A stretch of 64,000 nucleotides of DNA, taken from Bacillus thuringiensis (GTDB lineage Bacteria > Bacillota > Bacilli > Bacillales > Bacillaceae_G). Shown piece after piece: positions 32,671 to 41,747 of this stretch. Position numbers and translations under genes: made by a program. Location of the stretch: contig NZ_CP012099.1 in assembly GCF_001182785.1 (NCBI RefSeq), positions 2,788,501-2,852,500 of the forward strand. Direction: 5' to 3'. The notes beneath the pieces were generated by a model, which had not been told where the DNA came from, did not search any database, and was given only the letters and a program-made list of their open reading frames with translations. Positions within the stretch are counted from its first letter, which is position 1. Each line of letters starts with the position of its first letter.

Positions 32671-32814
32671 TTAAAGAATATGCAGTTTATATTCTCTATA
32701 TAATTTCCTCAATCGACTTATATGAGCTTGATGATACCTATTATGATCTGCTAAATGCCATATTCCCCATCTTATAGTCGCATTTTCCCCTTTTTCATAC
32801 AAAACTTCCTCTCT
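32671..32814 (-). pseudogene. C-terminal fragment of a DinB-family protein
   Basis: After the GNAT stop, a minus-strand frame without start codon reads EEVLYEKGENATIRWGIW, then HLADHNRYHQAHISRLRKLY, and stops at 32671. The W-x-I-W-H-L-A-D-H-x-x-Y-H-x-x-H pattern is the last helix of DinB/YfiT proteins with two of its metal-binding His. Everything before it is missing, replaced by the out-of-frame end of the GNAT gene. This is a deletion remnant, about 45 codons long. Confidence 0.75.
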
Positions 32815-33314
32815 TAAAAGAACAACACCATATGTTCATCATCACTATACACACCATTCATTTTTATAGCCCTTTTTTCAATTCCGTACGTTTTAAATCC
32901 CATTGATTCATATAATCGTTTGGCTGGTTCGTTCGTTGACACAACCCCTAAATTCAATTGCTCTAGCTTCATCTCTTTTGCCCTTTCAATTGCTTTACGT
33001 ATTAAATCACGTGCAAGACCACTTCTTCGATTTTCAGTATCTATATACATTGCAACGATATGTCCTTTATGCTTATATGCGTCCTTTTCTTCTGTTAATA
33101 AAGTAACAACCCCAACTAAACGATTTTCATTATTAAAAGCACCAAATGTAAAACTACTGTTGGATGAAAGATTACTAGCAACTCGTTCAAGAGGGTTTTC
33201 TTGACGTACTGCTTCTTCATAAGTCGTTACAAATGCTTCTGGATTTACTTGTAGTGCTTGTAAACGTAACTCCCAATATTGTTTTGCATCCGCTTTTGTA
33301 AGTAATCGAATCAT
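32814..33314 (-). CDS. GNAT family N-acetyltransferase
   Basis: The 166-residue GNAT-fold protein has motif A VAMYIDTENRRSGLARDLI (about 88-106) and a motif B AKRLYESMGFKTYG. The substrate is unknown. Its stop codon abuts the DinB fragment, so its 3' flank was rearranged, but the C-terminal EHMVLFF looks natural. It lies 33 bp downstream of another GNAT gene in a run of same-strand genes up to 35310. Confidence 0.8.
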   Translation of the reverse strand: MIRLLTKADAKQYWELRLQALQVNPEAFVTTYEEAVRQENPLERVASNLSSNSSFTFGAFNNENRLVGVVTLLTEEKDAYKHKGHIVAMYIDTENRRSGLARDLIRKAIERAKEMKLEQLNLGVVSTNEPAKRLYESMGFKTYGIEKRAIKMNGVYSDDEHMVLFF

Positions 33315-33347
33315 TTTATCTTCCCCTTTTTAATTGACATAATATTT

Positions 33348-33893
33348 TTATAGGTTATTATTTTTTGATTCATACTCTTCTTTTAATATACTGTAACGAT
33401 AGCGATGAATGAACTTTCCCTGTCTTAATCGATCATTTCTCATTAACCCTTCGCATACAAATCCGGCATTTTCATAAATCTGTTTAGCTTGTGTATTATC
33501 TTCATCTACACGTAACCAAATTTTCTCCAATTCAAACTGGGAAAAACCTATTTGTAACATGCTGTTTAGAGCTGCCATTCCAAATCCTTTACCCCAATAG
33601 TCTTTATTTCCAATCGCAATTCCTAGTTCTGCATTTTTATTTGTTTTATCAAAATTTTTAAGGTCTACCCATCCAATATGTATACCTTTCTCAGTAACGA
33701 TCGCCCTTTGTTCATAACCATTTTTTCGGCTTATACAAGCTTCAATCCAGATTCTCGTATCTCCACGAGTGAACGGAGGATATTGGTTTGGTACGACTAA
33801 ATGCTTTGTTACATCTCTATCTAACGACCATTGATAGCGATCTTCTACATCATCTAATGTCAATTCTCTTAATTGAACATATGGTACATTCAT
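33348..33893 (-). CDS. RimJ/RimL-type GNAT acetyltransferase
   Basis: The 181-residue protein of the Acetyltransf_3 type opens MNVPYVQLRELTLDDVEDRY. It has motif A in IGNKDYWGKGFGMAALNSM (about 93-111) and motif B ENAGFVCEGLMR. Such enzymes acetylate protein N-termini or small molecules. The ATG follows AAAGGGGAG. It is 15 bp after the nucleotidyltransferase gene and probably cotranscribed. Confidence 0.8.
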   Translation of the reverse strand: MNVPYVQLRELTLDDVEDRYQWSLDRDVTKHLVVPNQYPPFTRGDTRIWIEACISRKNGYEQRAIVTEKGIHIGWVDLKNFDKTNKNAELGIAIGNKDYWGKGFGMAALNSMLQIGFSQFELEKIWLRVDEDNTQAKQIYENAGFVCEGLMRNDRLRQGKFIHRYRYSILKEEYESKNNNL

Positions 33894-33908
33894 TTTTCTC
33901 TCCCCTTT

Positions 33909-34610
33909 TTATTTACCAATAGAAAATCCTTCGAACACTCTTCCACCATACTGTTCTAACGTCATTTCTATAAAATGAATTAATTCATTTTTCTCTCCCA
34001 TTTTATAAAAATGATCAAAAGCCGCTACAAATTTGTTTGCATATTGCTCATCATATCTTCTTAGCACTCTAATAAACCATTTTGAACTCCCAAGCCACCT
34101 ACCATTTACTCTTAATACATATTCATGTACTAAATCCGCTAATAAATTAGCGATAAACAATTCTTCTTCTCTTTTTGTTGCACCAATAAAGTCATCTAAA
34201 GTATCCGTAATAAAATATCGCTTCTGCTTAATCGTTTCTTCGGTCCATTTAGCTGGTCCTTTATGTAGTAAATCATTCGCTTCTTTTTTTAATTTCTCAA
34301 CAATTTCCTTTTCCCCTTTTAATGCAACCCCTTCTGAAACTAATTGTGGTAACGACGGTCTCCCTCGATCACAATCCATTTTGAAAAAGGTTTTATATGT
34401 TGTAAAATTATGAACAAACACCTCAACAGGCCATCCATTACTATAGAAAGATTCTCTATAACAAGAAGTTAAACTTTGGTCAACTATTACAATATCAAGG
34501 TCAGATGTTTTCGTCGCTTCTCCTCGTGCAACGCTTCCACCGAGTAAAGCTACATCACAATTCGGAAATTGTGATGTAATTATGCTTTGTGCTGCTTCAA
34601 TTGGTTTCAT
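33909..34610 (-). CDS. Nucleotidyltransferase-domain protein
   Basis: The 233-residue protein has the pol-beta nucleotidyltransferase signature LLGGSVARGEATKTSDLDI (about 22-40). G-S plus the D-x-D pair form the catalytic metal site, and a third acidic residue is likely in VEVFVH. The rest is a helical domain with no clear motif. It could modify a small molecule (as aminoglycoside nucleotidyltransferases do) or a macromolecule. It lies between the AlkD-like and GNAT genes with 15-16 bp gaps, in one operon. Confidence 0.8.
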   Translation of the reverse strand: MKPIEAAQSIITSQFPNCDVALLGGSVARGEATKTSDLDIVIVDQSLTSCYRESFYSNGWPVEVFVHNFTTYKTFFKMDCDRGRPSLPQLVSEGVALKGEKEIVEKLKKEANDLLHKGPAKWTEETIKQKRYFITDTLDDFIGATKREEELFIANLLADLVHEYVLRVNGRWLGSSKWFIRVLRRYDEQYANKFVAAFDHFYKMGEKNELIHFIEMTLEQYGGRVFEGFSIGK

Positions 34611-34626
34611 AGCCGTTCCTCTTTTC

Positions 34627-35310
34627 TTATTTCACTTTCTTTTTTTCAGCTCTTTCTCTCGCTTTTTTTATATAGCTTTCTGCATCTGGTGTTTTACATG
34701 ATGTTGCACCGTGATTAACCTCTACTTTTCCAATTTCACGTGCAATTTCAATTGCTTGTCGCTCTAAGTCTTCATTACGAATTCCTATTGCGATTAAAGC
34801 ACTATTCATCGCTTCTTTTTTTCTATTTTTTTCATTATGTATATTTTCTTTAATCTCTTCTAAGTATGGAGAGAAGAAACCATCATGTAACTCTTTATTT
34901 TTAATCGATATATTTGCTAACAAAGACCAGCCAGCTCTTCCAATCCATTCATCATTAGACTTTGTCCACTCTTCCATTCTTTCTATTGCAATTGGCGAAG
35001 TACATATAGATGTCATAAAAACATCCATTAAACAGTAATAATCAACATCCTGAACCCAACTATTAAGCTGTTCTGTTGTTAAATTCTTCGGGTCTAAAAT
35101 ATAAGTTGCTAATGTCATTGCGTCCATATTTTTCGTTTCCCACAATTCAACTGCTAAATCGTGATCTTTTTTTATTTTCTTTTTTAACAATTTTAAATTT
35201 GCAAAACTAACTCCGAATAGTGGCTCTTTCGCTCCGTGGTTTTTATACGTTTTACGATTTTGTTCTGTTCCATATTCCTCTAGTTGCTGCATTACTTCCT
35301 CAAGTAACAT
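34627..35310 (-). CDS. DNA alkylation repair (AlkD-like, HEAT-repeat) protein
   Basis: This 227-residue all-helical protein of the DNA alkylation repair family has FGVSFANLKLLKKKIKKDHD near residue 32, the WVQDVDYYCLMDVF segment around 107 and HGATSCKTPDA near 203. AlkC/AlkD enzymes were first described in B. cereus and remove 3- and 7-alkyl purines. This divergent member may bind DNA without activity, because I cannot confirm the catalytic Trp-Asp pair. It is first in a run of four close genes. Confidence 0.7.
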   Translation of the reverse strand: MLLEEVMQQLEEYGTEQNRKTYKNHGAKEPLFGVSFANLKLLKKKIKKDHDLAVELWETKNMDAMTLATYILDPKNLTTEQLNSWVQDVDYYCLMDVFMTSICTSPIAIERMEEWTKSNDEWIGRAGWSLLANISIKNKELHDGFFSPYLEEIKENIHNEKNRKKEAMNSALIAIGIRNEDLERQAIEIAREIGKVEVNHGATSCKTPDAESYIKKARERAEKKKVK

Positions 35311-35439
35311 ATACCCACCTCTTTATCTTTTCTGTTGACTGTATATATGTATGTACGATATATTCTACATTACTTTTCGGTTTTCCTATATTTATTTTTA
35401 AAATGCGGTATGTGAAATTTCTAAAGATTGCACAGCTAC

Positions 35440-35484
35440 ACCATCAAAAAACTGTACATGTTAAACATACAGTTTTTTGATGGT
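35440..35484. terminator. Long perfect hairpin after the OASS-like gene
   Basis: ACCATCAAAAAACTGTA and its exact complement (17 bp) have an 11-base loop, 55 bp past the OASS-like stop. The A/T run is inside the stem, so it is symmetric and may act in both directions. Confidence 0.65.
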
Positions 35485-35538
35485 ATCAATTTTGCGTAGA
35501 ATAAGATATAAACTACGAAAGAACTTTTAATGGTCCTC

Positions 35539-36495
35539 TCAATCACCTATTTTTTCAACTAAATTTTTTACATCTGACCACTCTTCTATTGATCCTGCGT
35601 CCGGAAAAACTGTAACTACATTAAAATTCGCACCTTTTTCTTTCCCAATTTGTTTAGCTGCTAATAAATTCGCTGCCGCAGAAGTTCCTATTTTTATACC
35701 AGTATCTTTGTAAAAACGTGCCATTTCATACAGGGTATCTTCATATGAATAAGTCCATTGTTTTTCTATCAAATTTTCTTCCTGTTCTATGAAATGTTGT
35801 TTCCTTCCTAAGCCGAACCCACCTGATCCAGCATATTTCTTTAAATCATTTGGTGGTTGTTCCGAACCATAAGGCAATTCAGCAGGCATTACTAAATGTA
35901 GTTCAACATTTTTTGTATAATTCTTTATTGCTGTATAGACTCCCATTAGAGTTCCACCAGTACCAGCAGATGCTACCCATGCATGTATTGGTTTTCCAAT
36001 CATTTGTGCAATAATTTCTCGCCCTGTACCTTCTATATGACTTACTAGATTTGCATTATTATAATGTTGGAATAAAAAGTATAATTCTGGCTTTTGTTTG
36101 CTAATCTCTATTGTTTTCTCAATTACTGCGTAGAACCCTTTACATTTATCAACTAAGATTACGTTAGCACCATAACGATCAAGTTCATTTAATAGAGATT
36201 TACCGGTTCCAGAACTTAAAACTAACGTGCATTGAATCCCTAAATAATTACAAATACACCCAATTGACCTCGCTAAGCTTCCACCACTATACTCTAAAAT
36301 ATTTTGTTTTTTGTCCGCTTCTTGTAAATATTTATTAATCATTCCAAGTGCCGCCCTATCCTTAATTGACCCTGTAGGGTTATGCCATTCACATTTAGCA
36401 TAGATAGAAAGGTCCTTCGTTTCTTCGCATTTTAATTTCATGAGAGGTGTATTTCCAACATGTTTAGAAAACTCTTCAAAATGGTTTACTATCAT
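35539..36495 (-). CDS. PLP-dependent cysteine synthase-like enzyme
   Basis: This 318-residue fold type II PLP enzyme has the lysine motif NPTGSIKDRAALGMI (about 39-53) and phosphate loop SAGTGGTLMG (about 177). The substrate loop that reads SGNTG in O-acetylserine sulfhydrylases is SGGSLARS here (about 72-79), so its true substrate may differ. C-terminal Asp-containing FPDAGSIEEW replaces the usual end. It is monocistronic. Cystathionine synthase- or threonine synthase-like activity is also possible. Confidence 0.75.
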   Translation of the reverse strand: MIVNHFEEFSKHVGNTPLMKLKCEETKDLSIYAKCEWHNPTGSIKDRAALGMINKYLQEADKKQNILEYSGGSLARSIGCICNYLGIQCTLVLSSGTGKSLLNELDRYGANVILVDKCKGFYAVIEKTIEISKQKPELYFLFQHYNNANLVSHIEGTGREIIAQMIGKPIHAWVASAGTGGTLMGVYTAIKNYTKNVELHLVMPAELPYGSEQPPNDLKKYAGSGGFGLGRKQHFIEQEENLIEKQWTYSYEDTLYEMARFYKDTGIKIGTSAAANLLAAKQIGKEKGANFNVVTVFPDAGSIEEWSDVKNLVEKIGD

Positions 36496-36595
36496 ACTTT
36501 TATACCTCCTTCATAAATTATGTTTATTACATTTGTTCTCAGCCAAAATACTTTCTACATTTTAATAACTCTCTCAATAAGATCTTCTTATATAA

Positions 36596-36622
36596 AAATC
36601 CCTACAAACACTGTAGGGATTT
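36596..36622 (-). terminator. Intrinsic terminator of the VOC gene
   Basis: AAATCCCTAC/GTAGGGATTT with a seven-base loop, T residues on the minus strand. Confidence 0.85.
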
Positions 36623-36670
36623 ATGTCTAAATCATTTTGTTACACTCTATTTCATATGAAAATAGTTTCT

Positions 36671-37060
36671 TTATTCAGATGCATTCATAAGCACAATTCT
36701 CCAACCATCTGGATCCTCTATTGTGGTTCCTTTCTCTATCCAATACGGGTTTTCTGGTTCCACCTCATGATAGCCCATATTACTTAATCGATTCACTATC
36801 TTTTCAATTTCATCTTTAATAGGCATATAAAAAACTAGTAAATTATCTTTTGTCGGTGCCGGACATGGACTTCCATTAACATGTGTAGTAAACTCCAAAT
36901 GATACTCTTCATCTGGTAAACCAAACATCACCCCGTCATATCCTTCATGATTGTGAAATTCCCCTATACGTTTTAATCCTAATCCTGTTTCATAAAAACT
37001 TATCACTTCTTCAAATTTATCTGTTGGTCTTGCAATTCTAAATTGAACCCAACTCTTCAT
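36671..37060 (-). CDS. VOC-family (glyoxalase-like) protein
   Basis: This 129-residue protein has two beta-alpha-beta-beta-beta modules of the vicinal oxygen chelate fold: SFYETGLGLKRIGEF in the first and TTIEDPDGWRIVLM in the second. The candidate metal ligands (His in HLEFTTH, Glu in TIEDPDG) are plausible. Relatives include glyoxalases, dioxygenases and antibiotic-binding proteins. GGAGG nine bases before the ATG at 37060 sets the start and removes 24 residues from the longer frame. Confidence 0.8.
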   Translation of the reverse strand: MKSWVQFRIARPTDKFEEVISFYETGLGLKRIGEFHNHEGYDGVMFGLPDEEYHLEFTTHVNGSPCPAPTKDNLLVFYMPIKDEIEKIVNRLSNMGYHEVEPENPYWIEKGTTIEDPDGWRIVLMNASE

Positions 37061-37248
37061 GCAAATCTCCTCCTTTTCATTTTCCAAAGCTTTATAGTAA
37101 TTAGTATAGGTTACATATATTCCCTTTAACATCCCTCATTAGTGTGAACTTCCTAAGTTGAAAGACCTATTAGTTAATAAACAATAGGACTTTAGTATAA
37201 AATTCATATAAAATTAGTTGTATAAATGTAGAGATGAATTACAAGCTA

Positions 37249-38070
37249 TTACGTATGAAATAGTTCTCCTTGCAGGGCCTTTATATACCGATCAGCAGAT
37301 CTTTGTACAGCTTTATTCGCATCTTCCACCACACCATGAAATGCATTATATAGTCGACTAAATTGGATATCTTTTACCTTCTCTGCCATATCTCTAACTT
37401 TATTCGCTGGTAATGGAATGAGATTGGGATAACTATACATAAAACTTACCCATTTTCGATCCGAAACTACTTGTATAATATCACCTGATAACAAAATACC
37501 TTTCCCTTCATTACCGTCTATCCAATGTATAACAGTTCCACCCTTAAAATGGCCTCCTAAGCGATGCAATGTAAGTTCTTCCGATAATATCAGATGCTCC
37601 CCAGACCAAAATTTAATTTGCTTACTCGGACGAACCACCCACTCTTTATCATCTTCATGAATATAAATAGGTACATTGAATGTTTCCGCCCATTTAACTT
37701 GTGTAGAGTAATAATGTGGATGAGAAAGTGCTATTGCTTGAATACCACCTAAATCATATATACGTTTTACCGTTTTATCATCTAAATAACTAATGCAATC
37801 CCACATAACATTTAGAGTTTTACTTTGTATTAAAAATGCTGTTTGTCCAATCGCAAATTTAGGTTTAGTAGTAATGCTATACAAACCGCTTTCTTCTTTT
37901 ATTATTTCGTTTTTGTATAAATTGCTATTTTGCATCGTTTCTAATGTTGTCCATGACTGCCCAATTGGATTAACATATTGTCTTTCCTCATTACAAATTT
38001 TACAGCGAGAAGGTGGTTCTTCATTTTCGGGATACTGTACTCCACATGTAGTGCAAATATAATTATCCAT
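37249..38070 (-). CDS. MBL-fold hydrolase with N-terminal rubredoxin-like zinc knuckle
   Basis: The 273-residue protein begins with a two-CxxC knuckle (CTTCGVQYPENEEPPSRCKIC, about 5-25). A metallo-beta-lactamase fold follows. The usual HxHxDH motif is changed to SHPHYYS (about 116), while later landmarks LGGHFKGG, LLSGDI and AFHGV are kept. Metal binding is therefore altered. Similar proteins in Bacillus are uncharacterised. The start is the ATG at 38070 after AAAAGGAG. Confidence 0.75.
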   Translation of the reverse strand: MDNYICTTCGVQYPENEEPPSRCKICNEERQYVNPIGQSWTTLETMQNSNLYKNEIIKEESGLYSITTKPKFAIGQTAFLIQSKTLNVMWDCISYLDDKTVKRIYDLGGIQAIALSHPHYYSTQVKWAETFNVPIYIHEDDKEWVVRPSKQIKFWSGEHLILSEELTLHRLGGHFKGGTVIHWIDGNEGKGILLSGDIIQVVSDRKWVSFMYSYPNLIPLPANKVRDMAEKVKDIQFSRLYNAFHGVVEDANKAVQRSADRYIKALQGELFHT

Positions 38071-38109
38071 ATTCCCACTCCTTTTTTCATGTAATTGTTT
38101 CTTTACCAA

Positions 38110-38406
38110 TATTTTAATAAAAAAACAAAAATATTCGAATCAATAATTGGAACGAAAATGAAATGATACGAAAGTATGATTAGTCTCCTTTCGTTTTAAG
38201 ACTTTAGCCTAAGTACTATATTTTTCATTTCTTCTTTCTGTGAAAGTTGCATATCGTTTTTAATAGAAATTCCAAGTAAATTTAACTTTTTACCCATTAA
38301 ATAAGTGAATACATCTTTTCAAAATAAATGAACCTATTCATAGATTTCGTCACACCTTTGACACAGTTGCACTAAGCGATACACATTAGGGGTATAGTAT
38401 ATTTAA
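38110..38406. other. AT-rich gap before the DJ-1 gene
   Basis: No gene is supported here. A TTGACA at about 38358 and TATAGTATA at about 38393 are too far apart for one promoter, so the start site of the DJ-1 gene is not settled. Confidence 0.4.
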
Positions 38407-38454
38407 AGTAACGATAAAAGAATATTCAATAATTTTATCTTCCTTATCGTTACT
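38407..38454 (+). promoter_or_regulatory. Inverted repeat in the DJ-1 gene leader
   Basis: AGTAACGATAA (38407-38417) and TTATCGTTACT (38444-38454) are perfect complements 26 bp apart, 36 bp before the start codon. This is a possible operator or leader hairpin. Confidence 0.5.
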
Positions 38455-38489
38455 AGATTCAATTCGTAACAAATAAAGGAGAGGTTTTA

Positions 38490-39137
38490 ATGGAAATCGT
38501 TATTATGCTCTATGATGGAATTACTGCATTAGATGCTATTGGTCCATACGAAGTATTTGCTGCAGAAAGCAATAACAACATAAAATTTGTTGCTAAAACG
38601 AAGGGATTAATAAAATTAGATTCGAAAATGGGCTATTTACATGCTGATTACAATTTTAATGAAATTACTTCAGCAGATATTCTTGTTATTCCTGGATGTC
38701 GTCCGCCTAACTTTACACAACTTATGAAGGATGAAGAAACTCTTAATTGGATTCTCCAAATACATAAAACGACAAAGTGGACTACAACTGTATGTACAGG
38801 CTCCTTAATCTTAGGTGCTACTGGTCTACTAAATGGTGTTAAAGCTACTAGTCATTGGAGCTGTTTTAACTTACTTCGTTCTCTCGGAGCTATTCCAACT
38901 GAAGAGAGATTCGTGCGCCATGAAAAAATTATAACAGCTGCTGGTGTATCTGCAGGTATTGATATGGCCCTTCAGTTAATAGCTTGGGAATTTGGAGATG
39001 AAAAAAGCAAAGCAGTTCAACTCATGTTAGAATACGATCCTAAGCCTCCCTTTGATACAGGTTCTCCTAAAAAAGCACATGCATCCTTATTAGAAGATTT
39101 AAATTTGATGATTGAAAGTTTAAATAATAAAGTTTAA
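38490..39137 (+). CDS. DJ-1/PfpI family protein
   Basis: This 215-residue protein has the class I glutamine amidotransferase-like fold of the DJ-1/PfpI family. The nucleophile elbow is TTVCTGSLILGATG (about 98-111), with Cys in a sharp turn, a preceding Glu strand and IPGCRPPNF earlier. It is close to isonitrile hydratase (InhA)/ThiJ-type proteins and to the N-terminal half of AraC-GATase regulators; there is no DNA-binding domain here. Its activity may be hydratase, chaperone or glyoxalase-like. GGAGAGG lies seven bases before the ATG. Confidence 0.85.
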   Translation: MEIVIMLYDGITALDAIGPYEVFAAESNNNIKFVAKTKGLIKLDSKMGYLHADYNFNEITSADILVIPGCRPPNFTQLMKDEETLNWILQIHKTTKWTTTVCTGSLILGATGLLNGVKATSHWSCFNLLRSLGAIPTEERFVRHEKIITAAGVSAGIDMALQLIAWEFGDEKSKAVQLMLEYDPKPPFDTGSPKKAHASLLEDLNLMIESLNNKV

Positions 39138-39192
39138 ATTCATCCTATTTTTCAAAACTGCAATTGATATAAAATCTTGCATACTTTTGAGT

Positions 39193-39224
39193 AAACTTTT
39201 TTACACTTGTAAAAAAGTTTTTTT
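39193..39224 (+). terminator. Intrinsic terminator
   Basis: AAACTTTTTTAC/GTAAAAAAGTTT with a four-base loop and T tail follows the DJ-1 gene by 55 bp. Confidence 0.85.
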
Positions 39225-39287
39225 GCATTTCCCTACCTATAATTGCTAATATAGTAGAGTAGAACTTTTATAGAGAGAAGGAAAATT

Positions 39288-40115
39288 ATGCACAATGGAA
39301 TTCGAATGACAACTTTAGTAAAAAGGGCTATGTTAGTTTGTGCGGGGGTATTATTCACATACGAAGCGGCTTTTGGATCAGTACATACTGCTCTAGCTAG
39401 TACAGAGGATGAAGCAAAATCTGTTCAACTTGTAAGTGAGATTCAAACATCTCTTGCTCCGAAAGAAGCTCCTAAACATTATAACGGGCAAGTTAGAAAA
39501 GTCGCTTATTTAACATTTGATGACGGTCCTGGAAAATACACAGCTGAGCTTTTAGATATGTTAAAGAAAGAAAATGCAAAAGCAACATTCTTCCTAATTG
39601 GTTCAAACGTAAAAGCTTTCCCTGATCTTGTAAAACGCGAAGATGCTGAAGGCCACTACGTTGGGATGCACAGTATGACTCATAACTACAAGAAACTTTA
39701 CACAGAAGGTCATTACGTAGATGAAATGAAGGAAGACCAAGGCTTAATCGCTGGTGTTTTAGGTAAATCACCAGTATTAACTCGTCCATCTTACGGCTCT
39801 ATGCCAGGATTAAACGAAGCTCTTCGCAACAAAGTTGTAGAAAATGGCTTAAAAGTTTGGGATTGGACAATTGATTCTTTAGACTGGAAATACAACAAAA
39901 TGCAAGTTGATGCTGCATCTGCTAAAATTGTAGAGAACGTGTTACATGGTGCTACAAATCCAACAGAAGTTATCCTTATGCATGATATTCATCCACAATC
40001 AGTAAAAGCAGTACCTGGAATTATTAAAGGACTGAAAGAAAAAGGATATGAATTAGAAGCATATAATGAGAACGAACACTTCCCATTAAACTTCTGGCAT
40101 GATAATCGTATGTAA
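39288..40115 (+). CDS. Polysaccharide deacetylase (peptidoglycan-type)
   Basis: The 275-residue protein has a signal peptide (about 1-38, basic start, hydrophobic core, cleavage near ALAST). The NodB-type deacetylase fold follows: TFDDGPGKYT motif 1 (about 75-84), MHSMTHNY motif 2 with two zinc His (about 125), RPSYGSMPG motif 3 (Pro changed to Ser), DWTIDSLDW motif 4 and ILMHDIH motif 5. It removes acetyl groups from peptidoglycan GlcNAc or chitin-like chains outside the membrane. Several such paralogues exist in the B. cereus group. The ATG at 39288 follows AGAGAAGGA; an inner ATG at 39306 is possible. Confidence 0.9.
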   Translation: MHNGIRMTTLVKRAMLVCAGVLFTYEAAFGSVHTALASTEDEAKSVQLVSEIQTSLAPKEAPKHYNGQVRKVAYLTFDDGPGKYTAELLDMLKKENAKATFFLIGSNVKAFPDLVKREDAEGHYVGMHSMTHNYKKLYTEGHYVDEMKEDQGLIAGVLGKSPVLTRPSYGSMPGLNEALRNKVVENGLKVWDWTIDSLDWKYNKMQVDAASAKIVENVLHGATNPTEVILMHDIHPQSVKAVPGIIKGLKEKGYELEAYNENEHFPLNFWHDNRM

Positions 40116-40117
40116 TG

Positions 40118-40160
40118 AAAAGACTTGATTCCCTCTAGTAGGTTATCAAGTCTTTTTTTA
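40118..40160 (+). terminator. Intrinsic terminator
   Basis: AAAAGACTTGAT/ATCAAGTCTTTT with T tail, just past the deacetylase stop; it faces the convergent PTS operon. Confidence 0.88.
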
Positions 40161-40169
40161 TTCCATATA

Positions 40170-41441
40170 TTAAAAAATATAACCTACTAACTTCACAATT
40201 TCACTAATCAAAATACCGATCACTGCGAAATCAGAATCCCCGAATGTTGTATTTTCAAATCCTAAACCACCTAATATAGGTAATAATATCGCTGGTAGGA
40301 ATGAAATTAGTAACCCATTTACAAAAGCGCCAAGTATCGCTCCCCTTCTACCTCCTGTTGCATTTCCAAATACAGCTGCTGTTGCTCCTGTGAAGAAGTG
40401 AGGAATTAATCCCGGTACTATTATACTTAAACCGATAAATGGAAGAAGAAACATGGAAAGGAGTCCAGCAATAAAACTTGTTAAAAAGCCAATAATAACT
40501 GCATTTGGTGCAAACGGAAAGATTGTTGGACAATCTAATGCCGGTTTTGCATTTGGTACAAGTTTATCTGCAATCCCTTTAAATGCAGGTACAATTTCTG
40601 CAATTAACATACGTACACCTGCTAGAATAATATATACACCTGCTGCAAACGTAATGGCCTGCATGAAAGAATAAACGAGATAATTTTGTCCGTTACTTAA
40701 TTCAGTTTCGATAAACCCCTTACCAGCAAATGGCGCGACAATAAAGAACAATACAGCCATCGTTAATGACATAGATACTGATGTATCACGTAAGAAACCA
40801 AGTGATTTCGGAACTTGAATTTGTTCTGTTGATTTTTCTTTATTTCCAAATTTACTTCCAACAAACCCTGCCGCTAAATATCCAACAGAACCGAAATGGC
40901 CAATTGCAATATCATCCATCCCTGTAATCTTTCTAACATACGGTTGTAGTAATGCTGGAAAAATCACCATGAGTGCCCCTAAAATAACTGACCCAATAAT
41001 GACTAGTGAAGCGCCTTGCATCCCTGTAGTTGAAAATACCGCTGAAATTAAACATGCCATGAAGAGCGTATGATGACCAGTTAAAAATACATATTTAAAT
41101 TTCGTAAATCGTGCAATTATTAAATTTGTAATCATACCAAATACCATGATTAATGCCGTTTCTTTTCCTAATGTTTGCTGAGCTATTGCAACAACAGCTT
41201 CATTATTTGGAATTATACCTTTAATATGGAATGCTTTATCAAATATTTTACCAAAAACGTCTAAAGCTCCTACTAATATAGTAGCTCCGCCTCCTAAAAC
41301 GACAAAGCCCATAATTGTTTTTAAGGTTCCTGAAACTGTGTCTGCAAAGTTTTTCTTTTGCAGTAGTAAACCACACATAGCAAATAATCCAACTAATATT
41401 GCAGGCTGTCCCAAAATATCCTTCATTATTATATCAAACAT
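40170..41441 (-). CDS. ulaA: PTS ascorbate-type permease, IIC
   Basis: This 423-residue integral membrane protein of the UlaA/SgaT family is the sugar-carrying component of a phosphotransferase system. It has about ten to twelve hydrophobic segments. Landmarks are FLTGHHTLFMACLISAVF (about 118), AIGHFGSVGYLAAGF and PHFFTGATAAVFGNATGGRRG (about 355). L-ascorbate or a similar sugar acid is the family substrate, but no catabolic genes are next to it, so the substrate stays open. It is third in the order regulator, IIB, IIC. Confidence 0.85.
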   Translation of the reverse strand: MFDIIMKDILGQPAILVGLFAMCGLLLQKKNFADTVSGTLKTIMGFVVLGGGATILVGALDVFGKIFDKAFHIKGIIPNNEAVVAIAQQTLGKETALIMVFGMITNLIIARFTKFKYVFLTGHHTLFMACLISAVFSTTGMQGASLVIIGSVILGALMVIFPALLQPYVRKITGMDDIAIGHFGSVGYLAAGFVGSKFGNKEKSTEQIQVPKSLGFLRDTSVSMSLTMAVLFFIVAPFAGKGFIETELSNGQNYLVYSFMQAITFAAGVYIILAGVRMLIAEIVPAFKGIADKLVPNAKPALDCPTIFPFAPNAVIIGFLTSFIAGLLSMFLLPFIGLSIIVPGLIPHFFTGATAAVFGNATGGRRGAILGAFVNGLLISFLPAILLPILGGLGFENTTFGDSDFAVIGILISEIVKLVGYIF

Positions 41442-41464
41442 AGCATTACTCCCCTTTCACTGTA

Positions 41465-41734
41465 CTACATCAGGTGTTTTTGTAATGCTTCTTTAATTTC
41501 ATTTTGATCTAAAATATTTGTTAAACCAGCAACTGTGCGTGTGCCATCTTCAAGATTACAAATAATATCTTTTGCACCTAAATATAAATCAGCTTGCTCA
41601 GATTTACTAGAAGCTAAATCTGTATGAGATACTTCTGCTTGTAATCCTAGTTCATTTAAAATTTTCTTCACATTCATTTCCACAATAAAACTACTTCCTA
41701 AACCATTTCCACATACAACTAATACTTTTTTCAT
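41465..41734 (-). CDS. ulaB: PTS ascorbate-type IIB component
   Basis: The 89-residue cytosolic protein has the IIB P-loop VVCGNGLGSSFIVEM; Cys8 is the phosphorylated residue. It passes phosphate from the IIA domain (here fused to the regulator upstream) to the sugar during transport by IIC. It lies 13 bp after the regulator and 23 bp before IIC, in one operon. Confidence 0.9.
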   Translation of the reverse strand: MKKVLVVCGNGLGSSFIVEMNVKKILNELGLQAEVSHTDLASSKSEQADLYLGAKDIICNLEDGTRTVAGLTNILDQNEIKEALQKHLM

Positions 41735-41747
41735 TTTAATTTCCCCT

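Noticed and set aside
38340..38406. Promoter formed by TTGACA and TATAGTATA before the DJ-1 gene
   Set aside because: The two boxes are 29 bp apart, too far for one sigma-A promoter.
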